Of a DNA stretch of 64,000 bases, positions 43,601 through 52,462 are shown in pieces. The DNA is from Streptomyces sp. Ag109_O5-10 (GTDB lineage Bacteria > Actinomycetota > Actinomycetes > Streptomycetales > Streptomycetaceae). Location: positions 3,658,001-3,722,000 of the forward strand of contig NZ_FNTQ01000001.1 of the NCBI RefSeq assembly GCF_900105755.1, read 5' to 3'. The notes under the pieces were generated by a model that did not search any database, was not told where the DNA came from, and saw only the letters and a list, made by a program, of their open reading frames with translations. Numbering within the stretch: the stretch's first letter is position 1; every line of letters starts with the position of its first letter. Made by a program: the position numbers and the translations under genes.

Positions 43601-44275
43601 CCCGCCGTCGCCGGTCTCCGTCAGCCGCACCGACGAGGTGTCGAGCGGCAGGCGCAGCTTCGCCAGCTCCGGGTCGGCCGCCGCCTTCGCGTTCTTGACG
43701 ACCAGCACGTGCGAGAAGCCCTCGGCACTGGCGGTGACCTTGAGGTCGACGCCGTCCAGGACGTTCGGGTACGTGGCGGTGGAGCCGTCGATCTTCGGCT
43801 TCGGCAGCTTGTCCGGCCAGTCCAGGGAGACGGAGCGGCCGTCCTTCTCGATCTCGGCGAAGGTCGTGTCACCGCCGCCGGAGAAGGACATGGCGGTCAG
43901 CGCCGCCTTGGGGGCGAGGGTGCCGTTCTTCCGCCTGACCAGCGTGGTGTCGATGTCCGTCCACTTGCCGTCGACGCGGGTGCGGACGGGCTGGACGTAC
44001 TCGCTGACGGTGAACGTGCCGTCCGGGTTGGCGACGGTGGTGCCGCGTTCGTCGCGCAGGCTCTGGATCTCGACGGCCTTGCCGGACTTCTTCGCCCTGG
44101 TCCGGGCGGCGTCCGGGGAGAGCGACGTGCCGCTGTCGGCGGTGGTGTCCTTGGCGGCGGCCGACGTCTGCTCGGCGGCCGGGGCGGGGACGACGCTCAG
44201 ACCGGTCGTCAGCAGGGCCGCCACCGCGGCGGCCGCGACGAGGGGGCGGCGTCCGGGGCTTCTGCGGATCTTCAT
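40655..44275 (-). CDS. secreted LamG-domain protein of the Rhs operon
   Basis: 1,206 residues. A signal peptide (residues about 1-33, AAAAVAALLTTGLSVVPAPAA) is followed by a large beta-rich region (DIDTTLVRRKNG, VYPVYIDPVV) and then a fibronectin-like stretch. Two LamG/concanavalin-like domains close the protein, each with the pattern ASFDGTDAAYLDSG or LALDGVSGYATRA, later W-x-H-L and LYVNGV, and IGR. LamG domains bind glycans or surface proteins. It lies between the FG-GAP gene (32 bp upstream) and the Rhs toxin (97 bp downstream) on the same strand, so it probably helps assemble or attach the toxin at the cell surface. Confidence 0.8.
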   Translation of the reverse strand: MKIRRSPGRRPLVAAAAVAALLTTGLSVVPAPAAEQTSAAAKDTTADSGTSLSPDAARTRAKKSGKAVEIQSLRDERGTTVANPDGTFTVSEYVQPVRTRVDGKWTDIDTTLVRRKNGTLAPKAALTAMSFSGGGDTTFAEIEKDGRSVSLDWPDKLPKPKIDGSTATYPNVLDGVDLKVTASAEGFSHVLVVKNAKAAADPELAKLRLPLDTSSVRLTETGDGGLTATDTGSGGAVFEAPQPVMWDSSHAAKDDAPAADENTQTPPEGARVADVGVDVSADTMTLTPDTGLLTDADTVYPVYIDPVVKTSTRTGWTMVSSHYSSTSFWKFDDDEGVGLCPSDVSVRCSSSSDVKRQFFAIPTGTFAGKDIVSAEFAVTQVFTYSSSAREVQLARVNSTGASAISSKTDWANQPSSKATVGTKSPTGNAGSCTSTNQNVRFDVQSTIQTAADKAWDTTTFRLKAGSESDTSYWKRFCGNAHLEVTYNRPPLEPVQSDLQMKPGGACEYGAGTEHYVTEAPRVSAVIRDYDHGDTGSNSETLQAQFKVWWTNSSGDTVTHYATTAKKTTVDSSWSDQTGVATFFYTIGSDVAGDGEAGFTVPSNTTVAWAVRGYDQQSYGAWSTDGDQTRCEFIYDTSKPKSAAITSARYPDDEAWHTGVGDYGDFTMDSPSTDVTKYTYYVTGPQADSAKKTVTADSTGGPATIRWMPPSEGTYTLHVTAVDGAGNAQKTPTVHVFLVSDGRAPVAAWTLGDAKGSTKAAGSSTTPAATPGSGVAFGAAGPLGSTDTAASFDGTDAAYLDSGTASVDTGKSFSVSAWVMLPTLPTQNMTVVSQDGTAQAGFELGYDKDTASWTFRIPVSDMETLGTWKVSGATAVVGSWTHLIGVYDAELGKLMLYVNGVLVADDVQARHTVWTATGAVQIGRRLDLDGYTNNLKGSVADVKLHDRVIPPTEGQELGGIQPHQLAYWQLDEAANGVSPENGGGTGLTLGGGASIYVPDESCDPEADPECVPPAAPLWGDGHLALDGVSGYATRAAAGPLTAQDSFTLTARARLASASPATDETVLSLSGANGTAIKVRYSAADARWQLMVTDADTSSPVTVTELDKGDAPSSAGDGDHLALVYNAVFGDALLYVNGVAVVDASWDNTWDFSTTSLQIGRARTGSSAGEYFSGAVDEVRMYQGPLDASLVALVAGLPGGSSIDETPA

Positions 44276-44307
44276 GGTGCGGTGCTCTCTGCTCCCGTGC
44301 CGGCGGT

Positions 44308-45864
44308 TCACCCGATCACCCCGAACGTCGAGCCCGCGTCGGGCAGGCCGCCCGATCCGGGCACGTGGACGGTGGTCCCCGTGCTGGTGGTGCCGTCGAT
44401 GTCGGACCACGGCATGACGTACGCGACGCCCTTCGAGGTGGCCGGTTCCTTGCTGTAGGGCACGCCCACGTAGAGGTTGGTGCTGCCGCCCGCGAGTGCG
44501 ATGCCCGTGTAGTCGCGGGCGGTCGCGGTGCCGGGCAGCCCCGAACCGCGGAAGAGCTCCTTGTCGTTGGCGCCGATGGCGATGTCGAGCGGCCGGAAGG
44601 TGTGCACGGCACCCGCGTCCTTGACCGCCGGGGTGTCCTTGCCCGGCTCACCGACGGCCAGGCGGACGTTGGCCGTGGTGGTCACGACGGTGGTGTCGGT
44701 GTTGGCGATCGCCACGCGCTGGCCCATGAAGTCGTCGGCGACCGCGTCGCCCTCGACGTCCGGGACACTATTGTCGAAGGCCGCGATCTGGGTGTAAGCG
44801 CCGGACGGCTGGATGCGGATGACCGCCACCCCGCCCGCGTCCGGCGTGGTCCCGATGTCCTCGCCCGGGATGCCCACGGCCAGTAGGACGTCGGAGTTGT
44901 ACGTCTGGTCGCTGGGCCGGTAGCCGGTCATGGAGACCGAGAAGCCGAAGCGGTCCCCGGCCTCCGACGCACCGCCGATCCCGGTGCTGTCCTGGCCGAG
45001 CCCCACGAGCGGCGTGGGCATGCCGCCGGAGAGGGTGTGGCTGAAGACCTCCACCGCGCCGGCGAACGCCAGGTCACCGGCTCCCTCACCGGGAACGCCG
45101 ACGGCGAAGTAGCGGTTGGTTCCGGCGAGCGAGGAGCCGAAGCGGTCGTTCTCCTCGGCGTCGCCGTGCACCCCGGGAGAGTTCTGGGTCAGGGAGACCT
45201 TGGTGGTGCCCTGGACGTACTCGATGCACCCGGCGTCCGTGTACGTCGTGCTGCCCACCGTGACTCCCTCACCGGGGACCCCGATGACCAGGTACGGCGA
45301 TCCACTCGCGGTCGTGCCCGCCTTCAGCGCGTAGCCGAACCAGTCGTACGCCTCGGTCGCGGTACCGGAGTCGAACCCCGCCTGGCTGTAGCCCTGGATC
45401 ACGGAGCCCGTCCCGATGCCGGTGGGCGTGCCGTGGATGATGTAGATCGCCCCGGCGTCGACGAGATTCTTGCCGTCCTTCACGACGTCCTCGTACGGCG
45501 CGCCGACCACCAGGTCGCTGCAGCCGTCGCCGTCGGCGTCGTAGCCGGCGTAGGACGTGCCGAAGCCGTCGCCGGTCTCGGGCGTCGCACCCATGCCGCT
45601 GGTCGCCTGGGAGATCTCCGAGACGCCCTTGCCCCCGCCCAGGACCACCCGCACCAGTCCGGCGCGCTTGACCCCGTTCACCGTCGCGCCCGGGTCCGCG
45701 ATCACCGTGTCCTGCAGCCCGTCGCCGTTGAAATCGCTCGCGGTCCCCGCCGTGCATGTGGCGGCGGCCGCCTCCGGCGAGGTCAGCGTCACGCCCCCCG
45801 TCGCGGCCAGGAGAAGGCCGGCCAACGCGACCATTTTCCCCGCCAGATGTGTACGCGTACGCAC
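44308..45864 (-). CDS. secreted FG-GAP (integrin-like beta-propeller) protein
   Basis: 518 residues. A signal peptide (KMVALAGLLLAATGGVTLTS to AAAATC) precedes about seven FG-GAP repeats. The calcium-type loops DFNGDGLQD and DADGDGCSD and repeated motifs such as VVGAPYED, VIGVPGEG, AVGVPGEG and AVGEPGKD are seen. FG-GAP propellers are usually extracellular binding modules. GTG 45864 (VRTRTHLAG) is chosen because GAGGGG lies 6 nt upstream. It is the first gene of the four-gene toxin operon, behind the promoter at 45934-45961. Confidence 0.8.
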   Translation of the reverse strand: MRTRTHLAGKMVALAGLLLAATGGVTLTSPEAAAATCTAGTASDFNGDGLQDTVIADPGATVNGVKRAGLVRVVLGGGKGVSEISQATSGMGATPETGDGFGTSYAGYDADGDGCSDLVVGAPYEDVVKDGKNLVDAGAIYIIHGTPTGIGTGSVIQGYSQAGFDSGTATEAYDWFGYALKAGTTASGSPYLVIGVPGEGVTVGSTTYTDAGCIEYVQGTTKVSLTQNSPGVHGDAEENDRFGSSLAGTNRYFAVGVPGEGAGDLAFAGAVEVFSHTLSGGMPTPLVGLGQDSTGIGGASEAGDRFGFSVSMTGYRPSDQTYNSDVLLAVGIPGEDIGTTPDAGGVAVIRIQPSGAYTQIAAFDNSVPDVEGDAVADDFMGQRVAIANTDTTVVTTTANVRLAVGEPGKDTPAVKDAGAVHTFRPLDIAIGANDKELFRGSGLPGTATARDYTGIALAGGSTNLYVGVPYSKEPATSKGVAYVMPWSDIDGTTSTGTTVHVPGSGGLPDAGSTFGVIG

Positions 45865-45933
45865 ACTCCACCCCTCGTTGTCCCGTCGGGCGAGCCCAGG
45901 TAAGACCACCCTATGAATGACGTAAGAGCAGAC

Positions 45934-45961
45934 TAAATACGAGACAAATAAAGGCCGTCAA
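45934..45961 (-). promoter_or_regulatory. promoter of the FG-GAP/LamG/Rhs/SUKH operon
   Basis: On the minus strand TTGACG (45961 to 45956), a 16-bp spacer and TATTTA (45939 to 45934) closely match the principal-sigma consensus. A start near 45927 gives a leader of about 63 nt before GTG 45864. Confidence 0.6.
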
Positions 45962-46341
45962 GACCGTTCGAGAAACCGGCTGCACACGGCAACCACACAG
46001 AGCGGCATCATCTTTGCCTTATGCGCTGCAACGAACGAGAAGGGGATCCAGGGCGGCAAAAAGGGGCAAAGGTTGCCCCGTTCGCGCGCCCCCCCGAGGG
46101 AAGCCAAGGACGCTTCACGAAATATTCACATGACGGCTCCGGAATGATCGTGATACGTTCATGAGTGGAAGATGCTTCCTATCTGCAAACAGCCCGGCCC
46201 CTTTTATCGGCATTCGGCTCCACGATCCACCGAGGAAATTGCACCCGCCGACCTCCCCGGTAATTCAGCAGAATGATCGAGCCTCCCGTTTCGGTTATCC
46301 AATTCCGCAACCGCGGTCACCCCCTGCCCTTCTGCGAACGG

Positions 46342-46371
46342 TTCGTCACCGCGCGACCAAGCGGGTAAAAT
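46342..46371 (+). promoter_or_regulatory. promoter of the glycosyltransferase gene, leaderless
   Basis: TTCGTC (46342-46347), 18 bp, TAAAAT (46366-46371). The -10 ends 7 nt before ATG 46379, so the message should begin on the start codon. Confidence 0.55.
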
Positions 46372-46378
46372 CCGGGGA

Positions 46379-48274
46379 ATGCCGAGAATCAAGGTCAGCG
46401 TCATCGTCCCCGTCTACAACACCGGGGCCTATGTCGACGAGTGCGCACCGTCGTTGCTGGGGCAGAGCCTGCCGGCGGACGAGTACGAGGTGATCTACGT
46501 CGACGACGGGTCGACGGACGACACTCCGGCCCGGCTGGAGAAGATCGCGGCCGCGCATTCGAACGTCCAGGTCCGCGCCCGCCCCAACTCGGGCTGGCCG
46601 GGTGCACCGCGCAACCTCGGCATACAGCACGCCAGAGGCGAGTACGTGCAGTTCGTCGACCACGACGACATGCTCGGGCCCGAGGCCCTGGAGCGGCTGT
46701 ACGAGCACGCGAAGCGGAACGACGCCGACGTCGTACTCGGCAAGATGTCCAGCACCATGGTGCGGCCCCGCCGGGTGTTCCGGCACACGGTGGACACCTG
46801 CACGATCGACAACGACGAGCTGATGCAGACGCTGACGCCGCACAAGATGTTCCGCCGGGCCTTCGTCGAGCAGCACGGCCTGCGCTTCCCGGAGGGACCC
46901 TGGTTCCTCGAGGACATGCTCTTCGTCACCGCCGCCTACCTGAAGGCACAGCGCATAGCGATCCTCGCCGACTACCCCTGCTACTACTGGATGAAGCGGG
47001 ACGACGGAGGCAACAACACCCAGCACCGGTTCAACCCCCGGTACGGGTTCTGGCCCAATCTCCGCACCATCGCCCGGCAGCTCAAGGACGGCACCACACC
47101 CTCCGACGACCTCGACGCCCTGCAGAACCGGCTGCTGCACCGCCTCTACCAGGTGGAGATCCTTGCCCGCGCCCGGGAACCCGAAGTCCTGCGCGAGGAC
47201 CCGGCCGACCAGCGCCCGCGTTTCGAGACAGCCCGTCAGCTGGCCCTGGAGGAGTTCCCGCCGGCCGTACGGGAGGGGCTGCCCGCGGTGTCACGGCTGC
47301 GGGCCGAACTCCTCGAAAGCGGCGACTTCGACGGCGCGGTCGCGTTCGCCGAGCACGTCCGCGAGGTGCAGGCCCGCGGCGAACTCGGCCAACCCCGCTG
47401 GGAGGACGGCCGCCTGGTCGCCGATGTCAGGCTGAGCCTGGTACGAGGAGACGGCGAGCCCCTGGCACTCGTCCAGCGGGACGGGAAGCACTGGCTCGAC
47501 CCGGAGCTGCTGGGTGGAGTGCCGGGGACCGAGGACGGCTGGGACGTCCGTGACCCGTTCCGCCTCGCCTACGCCGAACTGGTCGTCAAGGACCGGGACC
47601 GGGAGGACTGGTGGTACCCGGAAGGCGACCTGGACGTACGGCTGGAACCACTCGGGGAAGGCCGGTCCCGGCTCGTCGCGTCCGGACGGCTGACCCTGGA
47701 TCCGGAACGGCTGGCCGGCGGCCGCCCGCTGGAGCGCGGGCCGCACGAGGTGTGGGCGTACGTGCAGTTCCTGGGCGTCGACCGGCTGATCCGCATGACC
47801 GGCGACGCCACTCCGAACACCCCGGCCGCCACCCCCGCCCTCACCGGCGGCCGGCTCGCCCTCCCCTACTGGACGGCCGGCCGGGCGCAGCTCACCCTCG
47901 ACGTGGGCCCCCGCCTGCGCAAGCTCGGCCCCGACACCGCCGAGGCCGCCGCCGCGAACTCCGCGCACGGCAGGCACGCGCTCCCGTTGCCGTATGTTGC
48001 GGCGGCCGCGTCCACCACAGCCGCCCCCGTCAAGGTCACGGTCGCCACGCTGACGGTGAACGCCGAGCTGGTCCCCGACGCCGGTGTGGTGCATCTGCGC
48101 CTCCCGGCCCGCCTGCAACTGCCGTCAGGACGGCACCCGGTCACCCTCCCGAAGGCGCCGGCGCCGGTCGCGTACGCGGTCGTCCGCAACGGTGCCCTGC
48201 TGCGGCTGGAGGGCCCGGCCTACCGCGCCGGCACCGCCCGCCGTCTCGTGGACCTGGTCCGGCGCACCCGGTAG
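46379..48274 (+). CDS. family 2 glycosyltransferase with large C-terminal domain
   Basis: 631 residues. The GT-A fold shows SVIVPVYNTGAYVDEC at the N-terminus, YVDDGSTDD and the DxD-type FVDHDDML (about residues 88-95); WFLEDMLFV is the likely catalytic acidic region. The rest (about 320-631) is a beta-rich extension resembling those of wall teichoic acid glycosyltransferases such as TarS. It probably adds a sugar to a surface polymer, although the acceptor is unknown. There is no signal peptide or membrane helix, so it acts in the cytoplasm. The message is probably leaderless. It converges on the kinase at 48285 with only 10 bp between stops. Confidence 0.8.
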   Translation: MPRIKVSVIVPVYNTGAYVDECAPSLLGQSLPADEYEVIYVDDGSTDDTPARLEKIAAAHSNVQVRARPNSGWPGAPRNLGIQHARGEYVQFVDHDDMLGPEALERLYEHAKRNDADVVLGKMSSTMVRPRRVFRHTVDTCTIDNDELMQTLTPHKMFRRAFVEQHGLRFPEGPWFLEDMLFVTAAYLKAQRIAILADYPCYYWMKRDDGGNNTQHRFNPRYGFWPNLRTIARQLKDGTTPSDDLDALQNRLLHRLYQVEILARAREPEVLREDPADQRPRFETARQLALEEFPPAVREGLPAVSRLRAELLESGDFDGAVAFAEHVREVQARGELGQPRWEDGRLVADVRLSLVRGDGEPLALVQRDGKHWLDPELLGGVPGTEDGWDVRDPFRLAYAELVVKDRDREDWWYPEGDLDVRLEPLGEGRSRLVASGRLTLDPERLAGGRPLERGPHEVWAYVQFLGVDRLIRMTGDATPNTPAATPALTGGRLALPYWTAGRAQLTLDVGPRLRKLGPDTAEAAAANSAHGRHALPLPYVAAAASTTAAPVKVTVATLTVNAELVPDAGVVHLRLPARLQLPSGRHPVTLPKAPAPVAYAVVRNGALLRLEGPAYRAGTARRLVDLVRRTR

Positions 48275-48284
48275 CGGCCTCTTC

Positions 48285-49901
48285 TCACGTGGCCGTGAAC
48301 GTGTCGACGGCCACGTCGAAGTACTCCCGCGCCTCCCGCACCTTCCCGACCGGCGCCGACACCCACACGTCGTACAGCGTGCCGTCCTCCTCCCAGCAGA
48401 GGTCGTAGGTGTGCCGGGGGCCCTCCGCCGCGCTGAAGCCCTTCCAGGTGAACTCCCAGAAGGCGGCGGGGTTTCCGGAGTGGGTGGTGTCGGTGACCCG
48501 GCCGTCGTGGTAGCCGGGGTTCGTGCTCGGCCCCTCGGCCGCCGCGCGCCGCATCACCCCGCCGGGGCCGCCGGTCTGCGTCTCGGAGAGCTTGATGCCG
48601 AGCCGGAAGGTCTGCCCCGGCGACATGTAGAAGACACGCTCGCCCTGCGGGTCGCGGGTGAAGCCCTCCGGGACGGCGAGGGAGAAGCCGGCCGGGTCCC
48701 GCGCGAGACGGTATCCGGAGGGCGCGGTGCGGGAGTGGGTGGTGGGCGGCGGGGCGCTCGGGACGCTCGGGGACGGGGACGGCGTGGTGGCCGTGGCCGA
48801 GGGGGGCGCCTGGTGCGAGGCGGAGACGGCCGTCGTGCCTCCGGGACCCGGCGCGGTGCCGCCCCCGTCGCCGTGGAACAGCAGGGTGGCCGCCGACACA
48901 CCCGCCCCTGCCATCGCGGCGACCAGCAGCGCGGCGACCAGCACCCCGCGGGTGGAGGTCCGGGGCGGCACGGCGGGTTCGGGCGGCGGCGGCCGCGGAA
49001 CGTCCCGCTGGGTCGGCGTGTACGACGCGACGCCCGCGCTCCGCGCCGCGCCACCGGCGCCCGTCACGGCCCCCGTCTCCAGGAACCCGCGCAGCATCAG
49101 CTCGGCCTCCGCCGCGCCCAGCCGGCGCTCGGGATCGCGCTCGAGGAGCCCCCGTACGACCGGCAGCAGCGGCTCGGCCTGGGCCGGTGGCCGGATCTCG
49201 TCGGAGACCACGGCGTGCAGGATCCCGCCGAGCGAGTCGCGCCGGAACGGCGACTCGCCACTGAGCGCCGCGCACAGCAGTGCCCCCAGCGACCACAGGT
49301 CGGCGGCCGGTCCTGACCGGCCGCCCGACATCCGCTCGGGCGCGGTGTACTCGGGCGAGCCGACGAAGGACCCGGTCTCGGTGAGCGTGGTGGCGCCCGC
49401 GACCTGGGCGATCCCGAAGTCGGTGAGCACGACACGCCCGGTGGCGGCCTCCACGAGCACGTTCGCCGGCTTGATGTCCCGGTGCAGCACCCCGGCCCCG
49501 TGCGCCGTCCGCAGGGCGCTCAGCAGCGCGATCCCGATCCGCGCGGCCTCGCTCACGTCCACCGGCCCGCTCCGCGAGATCCGGTCGGCGAGCGAACCGC
49601 CCTCGATCAACTCCATGACGATGTAAGGCCGTCCGCCGTCCTCGACGACGTCGTGCACGACGATGATGTGCGGGTGGTGCAACTGGGCGACGGCCTGCGC
49701 CTCGCGCAGCGTGCGGTCACGGCGCAGCCGGGCGTCGTCGTCCGGGAGGGAGTCGTCGACGGTGAGCTCCTTGACGGCGACCTGCCGCCCCAGCAAGTGG
49801 TCGGCCGCGCGCCACACGACACCCATCCCGCCCCGCCCGAGCCGCGCCTGCAGGCGATAACGCCCCGCGATCAGACGGACGGCGTCCCCGTCGGTCCCCA
49901 T
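48285..49901 (-). CDS. membrane Ser/Thr protein kinase
   Basis: 538 residues. A Hanks-type kinase domain lies at about 14-275: GRGGMGVV loop, K44 in VAVKEL, HRDIKPAN, TDFGIAQ, Thr-rich activation loop and APERM. A Pro-rich juxtamembrane part precedes one membrane helix (about 317-341). The Ser/Thr/Pro linker leads to an outside domain beginning YRLARDPAGFSLAVPEGF. That outside domain resembles those of the kinases at 50550, 52463 and 55429, so the group arose by duplication. The start is ATG 49901, with GGGG close upstream; longer frames add unrelated sequence. The ligand is unknown. Confidence 0.9.
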   Translation of the reverse strand: MGTDGDAVRLIAGRYRLQARLGRGGMGVVWRAADHLLGRQVAVKELTVDDSLPDDDARLRRDRTLREAQAVAQLHHPHIIVVHDVVEDGGRPYIVMELIEGGSLADRISRSGPVDVSEAARIGIALLSALRTAHGAGVLHRDIKPANVLVEAATGRVVLTDFGIAQVAGATTLTETGSFVGSPEYTAPERMSGGRSGPAADLWSLGALLCAALSGESPFRRDSLGGILHAVVSDEIRPPAQAEPLLPVVRGLLERDPERRLGAAEAELMLRGFLETGAVTGAGGAARSAGVASYTPTQRDVPRPPPPEPAVPPRTSTRGVLVAALLVAAMAGAGVSAATLLFHGDGGGTAPGPGGTTAVSASHQAPPSATATTPSPSPSVPSAPPPTTHSRTAPSGYRLARDPAGFSLAVPEGFTRDPQGERVFYMSPGQTFRLGIKLSETQTGGPGGVMRRAAAEGPSTNPGYHDGRVTDTTHSGNPAAFWEFTWKGFSAAEGPRHTYDLCWEEDGTLYDVWVSAPVGKVREAREYFDVAVDTFTAT

Positions 49902-50116
49902 GGCCCCATGATGCCGCACCGGACGCCCCCCTTCCGGCGCGGTGACCGGCCAAGTGCACCGCCGCGAACACTTCACAGACGAGCGTTTTCAGCCACATCG
50001 AGTTTTGAAATGGTTACAGGGCACGGCAAATCATCCGGACATAAGCCCTGAGCAAGGTAAAACGGGTGGCCAGAACCGTGCTGCCATGTGAATCATGAAA
50101 CCCTTATTGTTTCCTT

Positions 50117-50533
50117 ATGGGAAACACATGGAAGCGCCTTTCCGTCACGAGTGTCGCGGCGGCGGCGATATTCGCCACGGCCACCGTGACCGACGCCAGC
50201 GCGGCGAGTGGCGGAGCATCGTGCTCCACGACCGGCGCCAAGGGGAGCCTCACGTTCTCCAACTGGTCGAACAATTACGTGGACATCAGCGGTTGGGTCA
50301 AGGACACCGCCGCCGATGGTCACCACGTGGGCATTCAGCTCATCTCCTCCAACGGTGGCGAGAACCTCGAGGGCTGGCCCTGGCACTACGAATACGACGG
50401 AAACGGATCGACTCTCACCTTCAGCACGCACGCGTCGGACACCGACAATTGGCTCCGCGAGGTCGGTGTGCACGTGGCGGTCTGGGAAGGGGACAAGATC
50501 GTCAGCGGGCTCACCTGCGCGGACTGGGCCTGA
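50117..50533 (+). CDS. small secreted protein of unknown function
   Basis: 138 residues. The signal peptide MGNTWKRLSVTSVAAAAIFA extends to DASAAS. The mature part of about 105 residues is Trp/Asn/Gly-rich (LTFSNWSNNYVDISGWVKD, WPWHYEYDGNGS), with two Cys (GASCSTT and LTCADW) that could form one disulfide. I do not recognise the family. It is less GC-biased than the surrounding kinase genes and lies on the opposite strand between two of them, which suggests later insertion. No Shine-Dalgarno is seen before ATG 50117. Confidence 0.75.
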   Translation: MGNTWKRLSVTSVAAAAIFATATVTDASAASGGASCSTTGAKGSLTFSNWSNNYVDISGWVKDTAADGHHVGIQLISSNGGENLEGWPWHYEYDGNGSTLTFSTHASDTDNWLREVGVHVAVWEGDKIVSGLTCADWA

Positions 50534-50549
50534 ACGTCACTTGACGCTC

Positions 50550-52250
50550 TCACGGCTTGACTTCGCCCTCCCGCCAGCCCTGGAGAACGAAGGTGAACCG
50601 CTTGCTGGTGGTGGCCCAGTCGTCAATCGGTGAGGCCGTGTAGATCGCGTACTCGACGCCGTCGCCGGTGAAGTAGCCGAGGTCGACGGCCCGGTACGCC
50701 CCCGGCACCTTCGCGTCCTTCGGCAGTGCGGTCCACGTGTACTCCCAGCGGGAGCTCGGCAGATCGCGGTACGTGTCCTCCTTCAGACTCACCGTCTTGT
50801 AGTCCACCAGCCGTTGTCTGAGCAGCCTTTCGAGGTTGCGCATGTGGTCGTACGCGTTGCTGTAGTCGGGTGAAGTGTCGACGGCGACGCGTACGAGGTG
50901 CGTGCCCCCGTCGGGCGAGTAGTCGATCTGCTCCAGACCGTTCGTCTTCTTGATGGACACCGAGCGCTTCCAGCCCGCGGGCAGGTACAGCGTGAAGCCC
51001 ACGGGGTCGTCGTACTTCTTCCAGCCCGCGGGAATCGTGCCGCCCGGTGCCACGGTCGCGCCGCCCGACGAGGTGGAACCTGACGTGGCCGGGGTGATCA
51101 CACTGCCGGTGCCGTCCTGCTGCTGTCCGAAGTCCCACTTCTGGAGGACGACGGCCGCGCCACCACCCAGCAGCGCGGCCAAGGTGACGACGAGGGCGAG
51201 CGTGCGCAGCCGGCGTCGCCTGGGCTGGGCGGCAACGGGGGCGGACGGCGCGGCGACGGCTGTCGGCGAGGTGGTGGAGCCCCCCGGGGGGCGCTGCCCG
51301 CCGTACGAGCTTCCGTACTCCCCGCCCCGCGAGCCGTCGTACGTCTCGCCGTGCGAACCGCCGGAGTCCCGCCAGATCCCACCGGCATGCGACTGCGTCG
51401 GCACGTACTTCTGCGCCCCGCTCGGCCGTCGGCCCTCCGCCGCCTCGGCGAGCATCTGCTCGGTCTCCTCGGGGCTCGGCCGCTCGGCCGGTTCCTTGCG
51501 CAGCAGGGCCGTGATGACCGGCCCCAGCGGGCCCGCGCCGTGCGGCTCGCCGGCCTCGTCCTCGACGACCGCCTGCATGGTGGTCAGCGGCGAGGTGCGG
51601 CGGAACGGCGAGCGCCCCTCCACCGCCGTGTACAGCGTCGCGCCCAGCGCCCACAGGTCGGAGGACGGCCCAGGATCGTGCCCGCGCACGCGCTCCGGCG
51701 CGAGGTAGTCGACGGATCCGACCACTTCCCCGGTACGGGTGATCGTCGTGTCGCCCTCGATCTGGGCGATGCCGAAGTCGGTGAGGAGGACCCGGCCGTC
51801 CCGTCCGATCAGGACGTTGCCCGGCTTGACGTCCCGGTGCAGCACCCCGGCGCTGTGCGCGGCGCGCAGCGCGCGGAGCACCCACAGCCCGATCCGGGCG
51901 GCCTCCCGCGGCTCGATGCGCCCCTGTTCCTTGACCGCGTCGGCCAGGGAGTGGCCCTCGACCAGTTCCATGACGATCCACGGGCGGCCGTCGTGTTCGA
52001 GGACGTCGTGGACGGTGACGACGGCGGAGTGGTTGATGCGCGCCGCGGCCCGGGCCTCCGCCCGGGTGCGGGCCAGCAGGACGGCCTGGTCGCTCTCGGA
52101 GACGTAGAGCGCGGCCGTCAACTCCTTGATGGCGACGGCCCGGTGCAGCACTTCGTCATGGGCGCGCCACACCCGGCCCATGCCGCCGCTGCCGATGATG
52201 TCGGCCAGCCGGTAGCGGCCCGCGATGAGCAGGCCCTGCATCTGATTCAC
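50550..52250 (-). CDS. membrane Ser/Thr protein kinase
   Basis: 566 residues. The kinase domain (about 11-270) has SGGMGRVW, K42 in VAIKEL, HRDVKPGN, LTDFGIAQ and APERV. A Gly/Ser/Tyr-rich linker leads to one membrane helix (about 346-368), then an outside domain starting KKYDDPVGFTLYLPAGWKRS. GTG 52250 (VNQMQGLL) is preferred because GGGG lies 5 nt upstream; ATG 52241 is the alternative. A much longer open frame upstream to 53558 is rejected because it overlaps the pseudokinase gene. It sits 212 bp downstream of that gene on the same strand. Confidence 0.9.
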   Translation of the reverse strand: MNQMQGLLIAGRYRLADIIGSGGMGRVWRAHDEVLHRAVAIKELTAALYVSESDQAVLLARTRAEARAAARINHSAVVTVHDVLEHDGRPWIVMELVEGHSLADAVKEQGRIEPREAARIGLWVLRALRAAHSAGVLHRDVKPGNVLIGRDGRVLLTDFGIAQIEGDTTITRTGEVVGSVDYLAPERVRGHDPGPSSDLWALGATLYTAVEGRSPFRRTSPLTTMQAVVEDEAGEPHGAGPLGPVITALLRKEPAERPSPEETEQMLAEAAEGRRPSGAQKYVPTQSHAGGIWRDSGGSHGETYDGSRGGEYGSSYGGQRPPGGSTTSPTAVAAPSAPVAAQPRRRRLRTLALVVTLAALLGGGAAVVLQKWDFGQQQDGTGSVITPATSGSTSSGGATVAPGGTIPAGWKKYDDPVGFTLYLPAGWKRSVSIKKTNGLEQIDYSPDGGTHLVRVAVDTSPDYSNAYDHMRNLERLLRQRLVDYKTVSLKEDTYRDLPSSRWEYTWTALPKDAKVPGAYRAVDLGYFTGDGVEYAIYTASPIDDWATTSKRFTFVLQGWREGEVKP

Positions 52251-52462
52251 GTTGCCCCGCAATGGTCTTGTCAGGGTCAGACTAAGGACCGCTCCCCGGT
52301 CAGGGAACAAGGGGGGTCCCACGGAGACAGCACTGTGACGGTTCTCGCTTCCGCCACCGGATGTGAACGAAATCCCCGCACCGGAACGGGAACCAACCGC
52401 CTTGGGGGCGCGTTGAATTCCCCCGGCCCGCCCCCTTGTACGTCCGCGGCTGCCTCTGCGTC

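Larger units (their letters stand above)
45865..46378. other. AT-richer divergent region between the toxin operon and the glycosyltransferase gene
   Basis: 514 bp without a gene, less GC-rich than the surroundings (for example around 45925-45955 and 46115-46165). It carries the two promoters listed separately. No terminal repeats or integrase remnant were found. Confidence 0.5.

Noticed and set aside
33032..45864. Prophage or integrative element ends around the Rhs operon
   Set aside because: No integrase, tRNA target or direct repeats were found at the borders; insertion is inferred only from gene content.
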